Source: Leptodactylus fallax (taxonomy: Eukaryota; Chordata; Amphibia; Anura; Leptodactylidae). From it: DNA of 64,000 bases. The stretch lies in the NCBI GenBank assembly GCA_947044405.1, contig CAMRHE010000333.1:930001-994000 (forward strand), read 5' to 3'. Below are positions 12,770 through 23,205 of the stretch, in pieces; positions within the stretch are counted from its first letter, which is position 1; each line of letters opens with the position of its first letter. A program made the translations under genes and the position numbers. The notes under the pieces are model-generated. The model searched no databases. It saw only the letters and a program-made list of their open reading frames with translations, and was not told the DNA's origin.

Positions 12770-13772
12770 TGTAGCCCTATTTGGGGGGGGGTATGAGTAT
12801 TATCCCTCCTGCAACAGACTCTGGCGCTGACCTGTGTGTATAATGGGACCTGAAGCCTTCGCTGAAGGGAAGAGTGGGAACATATATGAAATATATCAGT
12901 GCCTCCACCCAGGATAGAGCCTCTGTATTACAGGGAGGATCTCTTCCTGGGACTTACCCATGAAGTACAGTTAGTAGCCTTAACAAGGATCACTGTACTA
13001 ATCTCACAGTCTGAAGAATACATACAGATACCACATAAGGTTATAACAGTAGCTTTATAAGAATCAACAGGGTAATAATACATACATAAAATATACTCAG
13101 AACACAGCAATACTACAACAACCAGCAAGTCCTCAACCGTCTTAGGTTATATACCCGGGTATATATATAGATATATAGCAAGAGTCCAGTGCACAATACC
13201 TCCAGGCAACAGAAGAGATGCAGGGGCCCCTGTGGATGACTGTGGATCCTCGGATTCTTCCAGGAGATGACAGACAGCCGATCAGGAGATGATGATGATG
13301 GTGAGATTCTTCACAGGCAGCAAACAGGGCGACGGTGACGGCAGTAGATGCAGGCCTGACTACCCTAACACTGAGTCCTTAACCTGCCAGCTAAACTACT
13401 AGTGCCACCGGGCCTCTAACTAGCTAGTTGGCCTTCGGAAGCCTAACCTATCACTGCCCTGAACTATATATATATTGATCCCTAACTACAGTTACTAGCT
13501 AGGTCCTGTGAGTATATAGGGGGTAACACATACCTAAGTATATATTGTGAAGTAAAGAGGAACAAGTGGCTCTTAGACTCCCCCAGACATAACATGTCTG
13601 TCTCAGCAGCTCTGCTCACATCTCTCCCCCCAGCAGCTCTACCTCACATGTGTCTGACTCACTGTATTTACAAAACAAAACTTGCACTGAATGCCTGGGG
13701 TCTCCGAAGCCAAACTGCAGGGGCAAAGAAGCCAGATACATTATATACTAGTAGAAATGGCAGTTCCCTACA
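12770..13772 (-). repeat. 5' LTR of Ty3/Gypsy element 1
   Basis: 1003-bp copy of the LTR, upstream of gag-pol in element orientation, so it should hold the promoter. It matches the 3' LTR apart from one base in the G-run. The flanking caat at 13773-13776 repeats 6379-6382. Confidence 0.95.
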
Positions 13773-13776
13773 CAAT

Positions 13777-14719
13777 CTTCACTTTATTTCCATTAATACT
13801 GGCAGATGTGAAGTGTTTTGTCTAAACAGTCTGTAAAAAAATGTAAAGACGGGGGGGGCCCCTATTTTTCCCCCAAAAAAGGGGGGGGGTTCCCCCCCTC
13901 CTTTTTTTTTGTTTGGGAAAAGCGCGGCTGGATTGCACATGGCGCCTCCCCCCCCCTTTTTTTTTTTTTCCCTTTTTTTTTTTTTAAAAACGCCCGGCCC
14001 CCCCCTTTATAAAAAAAGGGCCGCCCCACCTATTTTTTTTTTGTTTGTTTTGTATTGGGGGGGGGGGGGGGGGGGGGGGGACAGCAGTGCTGGGTAGGGC
14101 AATGTAAAAGGTTTGCAGGCATACTTTTACTGTGCCTGAACAATTTGTCATGTTTGTGAAAATCTACTTTTATTCCTAATGCAAATTAATGTATTGGTGC
14201 ACCACGGATTGTCAGCCCATTGTCAGCTCTTTATGCCGCCCCTCTGGACCAGCACCACTCCCCTCAGCTAGTATATGTCACATCTTCATTCCCATCTAAA
14301 ATCTCATGTATATGCCTAAAAGGACATGCCAGGCAGAGGCGTAGGTGGGGGGGGGGGGGGGGGCTTTGGGCCCACTGACACTGAGCGGCCCACTCCAGGG
14401 CCACTGCAGAGTAGCAATTTCAATTGTATCAGAATCTGCAAGACGCAGGTACAGTTGAAATATGTGGTAGAGAAGGGAGCCTCTGACATTCTTCTCTACT
14501 ACTCTTAGTTTGCGGGCTACTGTAACTTCTAATAATGACCAATGTGGCTCCTGGAAGCCGCCCTTGTACACAGCATGTGTGTACCTCCTATTCTAGTCTC
14601 AGGTCCTCTGGTATTATAGAGAAGTAGATTGGGGATCCAGGAGGAGAATAGGAAGTGCCAACAGTCTGTGTCCAAGAGCAGTTTCTGTGTGCCACATTAG
14701 TCATCAAAAAGTACAGGCT
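13777..14719. other. gene-free, homopolymer-rich region, possibly misassembled
   Basis: 13848-14080 consists almost entirely of runs of G, C, A and T of 6-24 bases, ending in a ~24-base G run, joined by short ordinary pieces. Another G-run is at about 14347-14363, followed by 'gggcccactgacactgagc', resembling a dispersed repeat. No gene was recognised. Confidence 0.7.
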
Positions 14720-15183
14720 ACCTATACATTTCAATAGTGTTGAGCGAACTCGTCAAAATTCGGGTTCGACGAGTTCGGCCAAACTTTGCCCAAAAGTTTG
14801 GTTCGGGTACCCGAACCCCAACCCCAACACCATTTAAATCAATGGAGACCCCCGAACTTGGTGACCCAAAAATGGCTGTAAAATGGGGATAGTAAGGGTT
14901 AGAGGGCTGCAAATTAGGGGTAATAACAGGGCAAGTGCCCTGCAATAAATGGGGTAGGGAAAGTACTTAAAATAATAACATAAAAAAAATAAATAAATAA
15001 TAATAAAACAAAAATTAAAAACAAATAAGATAAAATAATAATTTTGAAACAGGTGGTAGAGGTCCAGGGGGAGGAGGTGGAAGTGGATGTGGCTGTGTAA
15101 GTGGCTGAGGAGGAGGAAGAGGTAGCCAACACTTTAACCACTCACTCAGGCACTGGTACAGCCAAGTCCTGTGGGATCCATGC
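14720..15183 (-). repeat. non-coding 3' part of a hAT-related repeat
   Basis: This stretch lies directly downstream, on the minus strand, of a hAT transposase remnant. It contains back-to-back inverted 'gttcgggttcg'/'cgaactcg' motifs (14745-14850) and a purine-rich tract (15050-15125). I read it as the tail of the same element. The exact end was not identified. Confidence 0.45.
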
Positions 15184-15441
15184 CTAGTTCTTCTTAATGA
15201 ACATAAGTATGTCCACGTTGGCTGTGGATAGGCGGATCCTCTTGTCGGTGATGACACCCCTTGCAGTGCTGAACACATGTTTTGATAGGACACTTGCCGC
15301 AGGGCAGGCCAGCACCTCCAGGACATAGAGGGCAATCTCTGGCCACGTGTCCAATTTACCAACCCAGAAATTGAATGGGGAGGTCCCTTCACTCAGTACC
15401 AGGAGACATGTAGACAGATACTTATCCACCATGTGAGTCAA
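15184..15441 (-). pseudogene. hAT transposase C-terminal dimerisation domain fragment
   Basis: The minus-strand frame gives ...FNFWVGKLDTWPEIALYVL..., then PAASVLSKHVFSTARGVITD, KRIRLSTANVD and ILMFIKKN. This is the hAT-family dimerisation signature: W.......P.LA..A...L..PA.S...ER.FS..G.......R.RL....V..L.F...N. The catalytic core is missing: going upstream, the frame runs straight into the 42-bp minisatellite at about 15446. The piece is therefore truncated at its 5' side and not functional as a transposase. Confidence 0.85.
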
Positions 15442-15445
15442 AGTA

Positions 15446-18147
15446 TGCGCTAGGAGACAGTATGGGTACACACGCAATTATTGTTACTGTGCTATGAGAC
15501 AGTATGGGTACACACACAGTTATTGTTACTGCGCTAGGAGATGGTATGGGTACACACTCAGTTATTGTTACTGTGCTAGGAGATGGTATGGGTACACACT
15601 CAGTTATTGTTACTGTGCTACGAAACAGTATGGGTATGCACGCAGTTATTGTTACTGCTCTAGGAGACAGTATGGGTATACAAGCAGTTATTGTTACTGT
15701 GCTAGGAGATGGTATGGGTACACACAATTATTGTTACTGCGCTAGGAGATGGTATGGATACACACGCATCTAATTTTACTGCGCTAGGAGACAGTATGAG
15801 TACACACACAATTATTGTTACTGCGCCAGGAGACAGTATGAGTATACACACAGTTTTTGTTACTGTGCTAGGAGACAGTATGGGTACACACGCAGTTATT
15901 GTTACTGCGTTAGGAGACGGTATGGGTACACACGCAGTTATTGTTACTGCGTTAGGAGACGGTATGGGTACACACACAGTTATTGTTACTGTGCTAGGAG
16001 ACAGTATGGGTACACACGCAATTAATTTTACTGTGCTAGGAGACGGCATGGGTACACACGCAGTTATTGCTACTGCCCTAGGAGACAGTATGGGTACGCA
16101 CACAGTTATTGTTACTGTGCGAGGAGACGGTATGGGTACACATGCAGTTATTGTTACTGTGCTAGGAGACGGTATAGGTACACATGCAGTTATTGTTACT
16201 GTGCGACGAGATGGTATGGATACACATGCAGTTATTGTTACTGCGCTAGGAGACGGTATGAGTATACATGCAGTTATTGTTACTGTGCTAGGAGACGGTA
16301 TGGGTACACATGCCATTATTGTTACTGTGCGAGGACACGGTATGGGTACACACACAGTTATTGTTACTGCACTAGGAGACGGTATGGATACACATGCAGT
16401 TATTGTTACTGCACTAGGAGATGGTATGGATACACACACAATTATTGTTACTGTGCTAGGAGACAGTATGGGTACACACACAATTAATTTTACTGTGCTA
16501 GGAGACGGTATGGGTACACACGCAGTTATTGCTACTGCCCTAGGAGATGGTATGGGTACACACGCAGTTATTGTTACTGTGCTAGGAGACGGTATGGGTA
16601 CACACAATTATTGTTACTACACTAGGAGATGGTATGGATACACACGCAACTAATCTTACTGCGCTAGGAGACAGTATGAGTAAACACACAATTATTGTTA
16701 CTGCGCCAGGAGACAGTATGAGTATAAACACAGTTTTTGTTACTGTGCTAGGAGACAGTATGGGTACACACGCAATTAATTTTACTGTGCTAGGAGACGG
16801 TATGGGTACACACGCAGTTATTGCTACTGCCCTAGGAGATGGTATGGGTATACATGCAGTTATAGTTACTGTGCTAGGAGACGGTATAGGTACACATGCA
16901 GTTATTGTTACTGTGCGCCGAGATGGTATGGATACACATGCAGTTATTGTTACTGCGCTAGGAGACGGTATGGGTACACACGCAGTTATTGTTACTGTGC
17001 TAGGAGACAGTATGGGTACCCACACAGTTATTGTTACTGTGCTAGGAGACAGTATGGGTACACACAGTTATTGTTACTGTGCGAGGAGACGGTATGGGTA
17101 CACACGCAGTTATTGTTACTGTGCTAGGAGACGGTATGGGTACACACGCAGTTATTGTTACTGTGCTAGGAGACAGTATGGGTATACAGGCAGTTATTGT
17201 TACTGTGCGAGGAGACGGTATGGGTACACACGCAGTTATTGTTACTGTGCTAGGAGACAGTATGGGTATACAGGCAGTTATTGTTACTGTGCTAGGAGAT
17301 GGTATGGGTATACAGGCAGTTATTGTTACTGTGCTAGGAGATGGTATGGGTACACACAGTTATTGTTACTGTGCTAGGAGACGGTATGGGTATACAGGCA
17401 GTTATTGTTACTGTGCTAGGAGACGGTATGGGTACACACGCAGTTATTGTTACTGTGCTAGGAGACAGTATGGGTATACAGGCAGTTATTGTTACTGTGC
17501 GAGGAGACGGTATGGGTACACACGCAGTTATTGTTACTGTGCTAGGAGACGGTATGGGTACACACGCAGTTATTGTTACTGTGCTAGGAGACGGTATGGG
17601 TACACACGCAGTTATTGTTACTGTGCTAGGAGACAGTATGGGTATACAGGCAGTTATTGTTACTGTGCGAGGAGACGGTATGGGTACACACGCAGTTATT
17701 GTTACTGTGCTAGGAGACGGTATGGGTACACACGCAGTTATTGTTACTGTGCTAGGAGACAGTATGGGTATACAGGCAGTTATTGTTACTGTGCTAGGAG
17801 ATGGTATGGGTACACACAGTTATTGTTACTGTGCTAGGAGACGGTATGGGTATACAGGCAGTTATTGTTACTGTGCTAGGAGACAGTATGGGTACACACG
17901 CAGTTATTGTTACTGTGCTAGGAGACGGTATGGGTACACATGCAGTTATTGTTACTGTGCTAGGAGACGGTATGGGTACACATGCAGTTATTGTTACTGT
18001 GCGAGGAGACGGTATGGGTATACAGGCAGTTATTGTTACTGTGCTAGGAGACAGTATGGATACACATGCAGTTATTGTTACTGTGCTAGGAGACGGTATG
18101 GGTACACATGCAGTTATTGTTACTGTGCGAGGAGACGGTATGGGTAT
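15446..18147. repeat. 42-bp minisatellite, main block (~64 copies)
   Basis: A 42-base unit (core gttattgttactgtgctagg, then agacggtatgggtacacacg) is repeated head to tail, with variants at a few positions (cacgca/catgca/caggca; gacagt/gacggt; gtgctagg/gtgcgagg) and some shortened units. Since 42 is a multiple of three and the unit lacks stops in several frames, long artificial open frames arise on both strands: VIVTVLGDGMGTHA and SYCYCARRRYGYTR on plus, TITACVPIPSPSTV on minus. They are not believed to be genes. Variants around 15750-15880 recur in the same order near 16630-16760, so there is a higher-order duplication of about 880 bp. Confidence 0.97.
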
Positions 18148-18589
18148 TGTGACAGCTTGGGGAATTAGACTCAAAATGGCGGCTTTTCCTGGTCCGGACA
18201 GCGGTGGTTCATGGTACTGGGCGCCGGAAAGATCGCTTTCAGACGGTCCAAGTGTAAAATAAACGGGCTTTATTCAGCTTAACTGCAACATAACAAAACA
18301 ACAAAAACCTAAGCCACAGTTAGGGCACTAACTGACTCCTTGAGCCCCTAACTAGCCTCTGGTTCACTTGAGCAGCCGGACTAATGCTCCACTCAGCAAA
18401 AGTCCCCTGTGGCCCCAGCCCCTCTGGCACAGACCGTCTATCTGTCCAACTGGTCCACCATTTCCTGCTCTGTGCAGGATACTCCAGTCCTCTGGATCTA
18501 CACGCCACCCCCTCAAAGGTGTGGCTGAAGGCCTTTTCAGGGCTGGGCCTGGGTCGCTCAACAGCGCCCTCTGGCTCACATACCTACAG
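18148..18589. other. non-repetitive segment interrupting the minisatellite
   Basis: About 433 bp begin TGTGACAGCTTGG and end GCTCACA at 18580, so the termini form a short TGTGA...TCACA inverted repeat as in an LTR. An AATAAA lies near 18258. I found no convincing target duplication at the edges (ggtat against tacct). It may be a solo LTR or a recombined fragment. 18581-18589 is a short junction before the array resumes. Confidence 0.5.
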
Positions 18590-19046
18590 TATACACACAG
18601 TCATTGTTACTGCACTAGGAGATGGTATGGATACACACACAGTTATTGTTACTGCACTAGGAGACGGTATGGGTACACATGCAGTTATTGTTACTGTGCT
18701 ATGAGAGGGTATGGGTACACATGCAGTTATTGTTACTGTGCGAGGAGACGGTATGGGTACACATGCAGTTATTGTTACTGTGCTAGGAGACGGTATGGGT
18801 ACACATGCAGTTATTGTTACTGTGCTAGGAGACAGTATGGGTACACATGCAGTTATTGTTACTGTGCTATGAGAGGGTATGGGTACACATGCAGTTATTG
18901 TTACTGTGCTAGGAGACAGTATGGGTACACATGCAGTTATTGTTACTGTGCTAGGAGACAGTATGGGTACACATGTAGTTATTGTTACTGTGCTAGGAGA
19001 CAGTATGGGTACACACGCAGTTATTGTTACTGTGCTAGGAGACAGT
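18590..19046. repeat. 42-bp minisatellite, second block (~11 copies)
   Basis: The same unit as at 15446-18147 resumes in the same orientation, mainly the 'cacatgcag' variant, with two copies carrying 'ctatgagaggg' in place of 'ctaggagacgg'. The array stops at 'gacagt' before unrelated sequence. Confidence 0.95.
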
Positions 19047-21087
19047 GAAACTGCACGCCGGCTGTGACATCCCGGATCCCTTCCGCTAAAACCACCGAAA
19101 GACAATACCGGATCGGATCGCGCTTGGAAGCATCAGGGAAAGCTGAATATGATTTTTTTTTAAATTTTTTACCAACCCCGGCCATTTTAAAAAATTATTT
19201 TTTTTGCTTGGACAACCCCTTTAAGTAAAAGTATTACTTATTTTGATGGGGAGGGGAGGGGGAGGATATTACAGTAATAGTAACAAGTAATTTCCCCCCC
19301 CCCTCACATAAGTAATACTATTACCTGTGTTTGGGGAGCTAATACTTGTGGGGGGGGCTATTGTTAATGTAATAGTGCCCCCCAGGTAACAGTCTCCTCC
19401 CACATAGGTTATAGTGCCCCCAGGTAATAGTCCCCACATAAAAGGGAAGACTTTTACCTGTGTGTGGGGGGGAACTATTACCTGGGGAGAACTATTCAGG
19501 TATGTGGAATTCACTGCACTGCCATTTTTTCCCTGGTTGCAGAGATATCGGTGCTGTTAGATTTGGCTACCAATATCTCTGCACTGTCAGAAGGGTGGGC
19601 CTTACAGCTCAGCATCATCTCCCCCGGACAGTACAAGACTATATAGAAGTATACCATAAGGGGTCTGTTCCTCACAGCCCTGCCATGATGCTGAGCTATA
19701 AGTCTGGCTCTTTTGACAGTGCAGGGATATCTCTGCAATTTAGGCAGATAGCAGCAAAACTAACAGTGCCCTGAATTTAGTGCAATGTCAGCTTTGGAGT
19801 GGTATATAACACCGCCAATGAAAGGTCATCTTTAAAGGAGTTGTCCAGAATTAAAAAAAAAAATGTATGCAGGCAGTAGGGTAGTGTAAGATAGCCGTGC
19901 ATTTATACTTACCTGTATCTTCCTCTCCACTCCTGTGCCAGCCACCAGGCATTAAGGGGTACTAACCACTGGGGAATTGGGCAGTTTTAATTTTTGGTGG
20001 CACATGGGCATTATTAATTTAGTTGCACTATGAATTTAAAGGGCACAAGGGCTATTATTAATTGAGGGAGCACACATAGGCTTTACTTGTTATGAACAAA
20101 TACAATACTGAGACAGTAAGTTCCAGAGACCAGACAACCCTGCACACTATGGTAAACAGCGCTGAGCATCCGTCGTCCTCCAAACCGAGCCAAAACTAGC
20201 CTCCAGAAGTTTTCACCAGAGGTCCTAATGGTGGAGATGGACTTAGCTGCTTCCTTTGGCCAGAGTAGCAGTGAGCGCAGGACGCACAGCGCACCACAAA
20301 CCACTCACCTGTACACATGCAGAGGGTTTGAAGAAGAAGCAGTAGCAGGTAGTATGCTGCTTCCAGGCGGTGGCAGAAGGTAAATTATAATCATGATCGT
20401 ACGGTCCAGTTGGCAACAGGAGGTAGTGCAGTACAGAAGGATGAGCCAGGTCGGTATCAGGAGGTCAGCGAAGTTCAAAATCGGAATCAACGAGGAGTAG
20501 TCTAGAAGGCAAGCGATGGTCACAACAGGAGTAAGCAGAGGTACAGAATCGGCAGGCAGAAACAAAGTCAGGGATTGGTAGCAAGAAGTCAGACACCAAA
20601 AACACGAAACGCAGATCCAGTTAGCTAACACCCAGAGAACTGAATAGCCAGCAGTGCAGGAGCGGTGGAAGTGCAGAGATACAAGTTCGGGATCGAGACA
20701 AACAATTAAGCCTTAAAGGCAACACGCGCTAGAACCAGCACGTGTTAGGAAGGGGCCGGCAACCTCACAGCACAGCTGTTAGGTCCCGGCTCCACTCCTA
20801 ACATTACTAATTTAAGAGACAGGTTAATGAACAGTAATTAAGTTCAATTAATTAATCAATTAATCATGGACTGCCGATATAAGTCTGGAGAGACCACACC
20901 TCACTTGTATTTTTTCTCTCTTCAGATGCATAAGAAGAGCACAGGTTGGAGTCCTTTTTACTTCCTTTTATTTTATGTAAAACCTATGTCTTTATTTCAG
21001 GCTGTATACCATGATGTATCTGGCCCTTTGTCCCAAAGAGCCTATACACTCCTATTTGGAGTTTATAGGTTAGTGTATGGCTATGTA
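19047..21087. other. gene-free region with repeat fragments
   Basis: No supported gene is present. 19140-19220 and 19830-19870 carry the 'ggacaacccctttaa' type of motif in the two orientations, followed by A/T-rich runs, typical of dispersed repeats. 19240-19500 is rich in G and C runs with repeated 'taatagt' pieces. 20816-20935 is an LTR-like fragment described separately. Confidence 0.5.
20816..20935 (+). repeat. LTR-like promoter fragment (plus orientation)
   Basis: The sequence around 'gatataagtctggagagacc' with the preceding 'attaattaatcaattaatca' closely matches the complement of 36596-36690, where the same TATA-containing core occurs on the minus strand. The two are probably pieces of one LTR family. 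Only about 90 bases are alignable by eye. Confidence 0.55.
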
Positions 21088-22648
21088 CAGTCATGGCCAA
21101 AAGTTTTGAGAATGACACAAATATTATATTTTCACATGATCTGCTGCCCTCTGGTTTTTATGTGTGTTTGTCAGATGTTATTATCACATACAGAAATATA
21201 ATTGCATTCATATTATGAGTAACAGAAGCTTATATTGACAGTTAGAATGAGTTAATGCAGCAAGTCAATATTTGCAGTGTTGACCCTTCTTCTTCAGGAC
21301 CTCTGCAATTCTCCCTGGCATGCTCTCAATCAACTTCTGGACCAAATCCTGACTGATAGCAGTCCATTCTTGCAGAATCAATGCTTTAATTTTGTCTGAA
21401 TTTGTTGGTTTTTGTTTGTCCACCCGTCTCTTGATGATTGACCACAAGTTCTCAATGGGATTAAGATCTGGGGAGTTTCCAGGCCATGGACCCAAAATCT
21501 CTATGTTTTGTTCCCTGAGCCATTTAGTTATCACCTTTATGGCAAGGTGCTCCATCATGCTGGAAAAGGCATTGTTGAGCGCCAAACTGCTCTTGGACGG
21601 TTGGGAGAAGTTGCTATTGGAGGACATTCTGGTACCATTCTTTATTCATGGCTGTGTTTTTAGGCAAGACTGTGAGAGAGCCGATTCCCTTGGCTGAGAA
21701 GCAACCCCACACATGAATGGTTTCAGGATGCTTTACCGTTGGCATGAGACAAGACTGGTGGTAGCGCTCACCTCTTCTTCTCCGATAAGCTGTTTTCCAG
21801 ATGTTCCAAACAATCGAAAAGGGGATTCATCAGAGAAAATGACTTTACCCCAGTCCTCAGCAGTCCACTCCCTGTACCTTTTGCAGAATATCAGTCTGTC
21901 CCTGATGTTTTTTCTGGAGAGAAGTGGCTTCTTTGCTGCCCTCCTTGAGACCAGGCCTTGCTCCAAGAGTCTCCGCCTCACAGTGCGTGCAGATGCACTC
22001 ACACCTGCCTGCTGCCATTCCTCAACAAGCTCTGCACTGCTGGTAGCCCGATCCCGCAGCTGAAACACTTTTAAGAGTCGGTCCTGCCGCTTGCTGGTCT
22101 TTCTTGGGCGCCCTGGAGCCTTTTTGGCACCAATGGAACCTCTCTCCTTGAAGTTCTTGATGATGCGATAGATTGTTGACTGAGGTGCAATCTTTCTAGC
22201 TGCAATACTCTTCCCAGTTAGGCCATTTTTGTGCAGTGCAATGATGACTGCACGTGTTTCTTTAGAGATAACCATGGTTAACAGAAGAGAAACAATGATG
22301 GCAAGCACCAGCCTCCTTTTAAAGTGTCCAGTGGTGTCATTCTTACTTAATCATGACAGATTGATCTCCAGCCCTGTCCTCATCAACACCCACACCTGTG
22401 TTAATGGAGCAATCACTGAAACGATGTTAGGTGGTCCTTTTAAGGCAGGGCTGCAATGATGTTGAAATGTGTTTTGGGGGATAAAGTTCATTTTCTAGGC
22501 AAATATTGACTTTGCAAGTAATTGCTGTTAAGCTGATCACTCTTTATAACATTCTGGAGTATATGCAAATTGCCATTAGAAAAACTGAAGCAGTAGACTT
22601 TGTAAAAATTAATATTTGTATCATTGTCAAAACTTTTGGCCATGACTG
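21088..22648 (-). mobile_element. Tc1-like transposon, family A, decayed copy
   Basis: It begins cagtcatggccaaaagtttt and ends with the complement, ...aaaacttttggccatgactg, flanked by TA at 21086-21087 and 22649-22650. It is the same family as 37156-38719 and nearly identical over its length. The transposase carries small deletions, so this copy is defective. Confidence 0.95.
21265..22275 (-). pseudogene. frameshifted Tc1-like transposase, family A
   Basis: The start ATG is at 22275 (MVISKETRAVIIALHK...). Compared with the intact copy at 37330-38346, one base is missing near 21785 (in the codons after KQLI) and five bases are missing after 21537 (HKAKVITKWL region). Each shifts the frame, so no complete product can be made. 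Otherwise helix-turn-helix, FSDESPFRLFG and SPDLNPIENLW are all readable, indicating recent inactivation. Confidence 0.93.
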
Positions 22649-23205
22649 TACTGTTATTTGGAGCTCTCCATACTGGATGACATTATGTGGATATCTCCAA
22701 GCTATTCTGCACGTCTATTTGGCTCATCATGACGGCAGAATTCAGTTAGAACTAGAGGTGTGGCTCTGGCCAAGTTAATGGTGCATAATATCTGAGGTGT
22801 CTCTAGTCAGTTAGCCCATGACACTTGGAGAGTGTGGAGTATAAGGCCTATGTCACAGGTATTTTTTACTTCTGAGGACGACATTGCAACTGAAGATACT
22901 TCAGTTTGACTCCCAGTTCCAGGGTAGAGTGGTCTACTTTGGGAACCCCACTACTTACTGTGCCATTAAGTGGTGTCTGCACATACAGTGCCTTGCGAAA
23001 GTATTCGGCCCCGTTGAACTTTTCAACCTTTTGCCACATTTCAGGCTTCAAACATAAAGATATAAAATTTAAATTTTTTGGTGAAGAATCAATAACAAGT
23101 GGGACACAATCGTGAAGTGGAATGAAATTTATTGGATATTTTAAACTTTTGTAAAAAGTAAAAAACTGAAAAGTGGGGTGTGCCAAATTATTTGGCCCCC
23201 TTAAG

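Larger units (their letters stand above)
6383..13772 (-). mobile_element. complete Ty3/Gypsy LTR retrotransposon, element 1 (7.39 kb)
   Basis: Two long direct repeats (6383-7386 and 12770-13772) bound a single gag-pol ORF on the minus strand. Each LTR is TG...CA, and the element is flanked by the 4-bp duplication caat at 6379-6382 and 13773-13776. In the minus orientation the order is 5' LTR, primer-binding site, Gag, protease, reverse transcriptase, RNase H, integrase, purine tract, 3' LTR, which is Ty3/Gypsy order (integrase last). Reading both LTRs through I saw only a one-base difference in a G-run. With the unbroken ORF, this indicates a very recent insertion that may still be mobile. 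Confidence 0.97.

Noticed and set aside
15709..18262. Long open frames (150-314 aa) in the 42-bp repeat region, read as possible repeat proteins
   Set aside because: They exist in several frames and on both strands, have no codon bias or non-repeat domain, and follow from a stop-free unit whose length is a multiple of three.
15446..19046. CRISPR-like array
   Set aside because: Units are contiguous without unique spacers and the genome is eukaryotic; this is a minisatellite.
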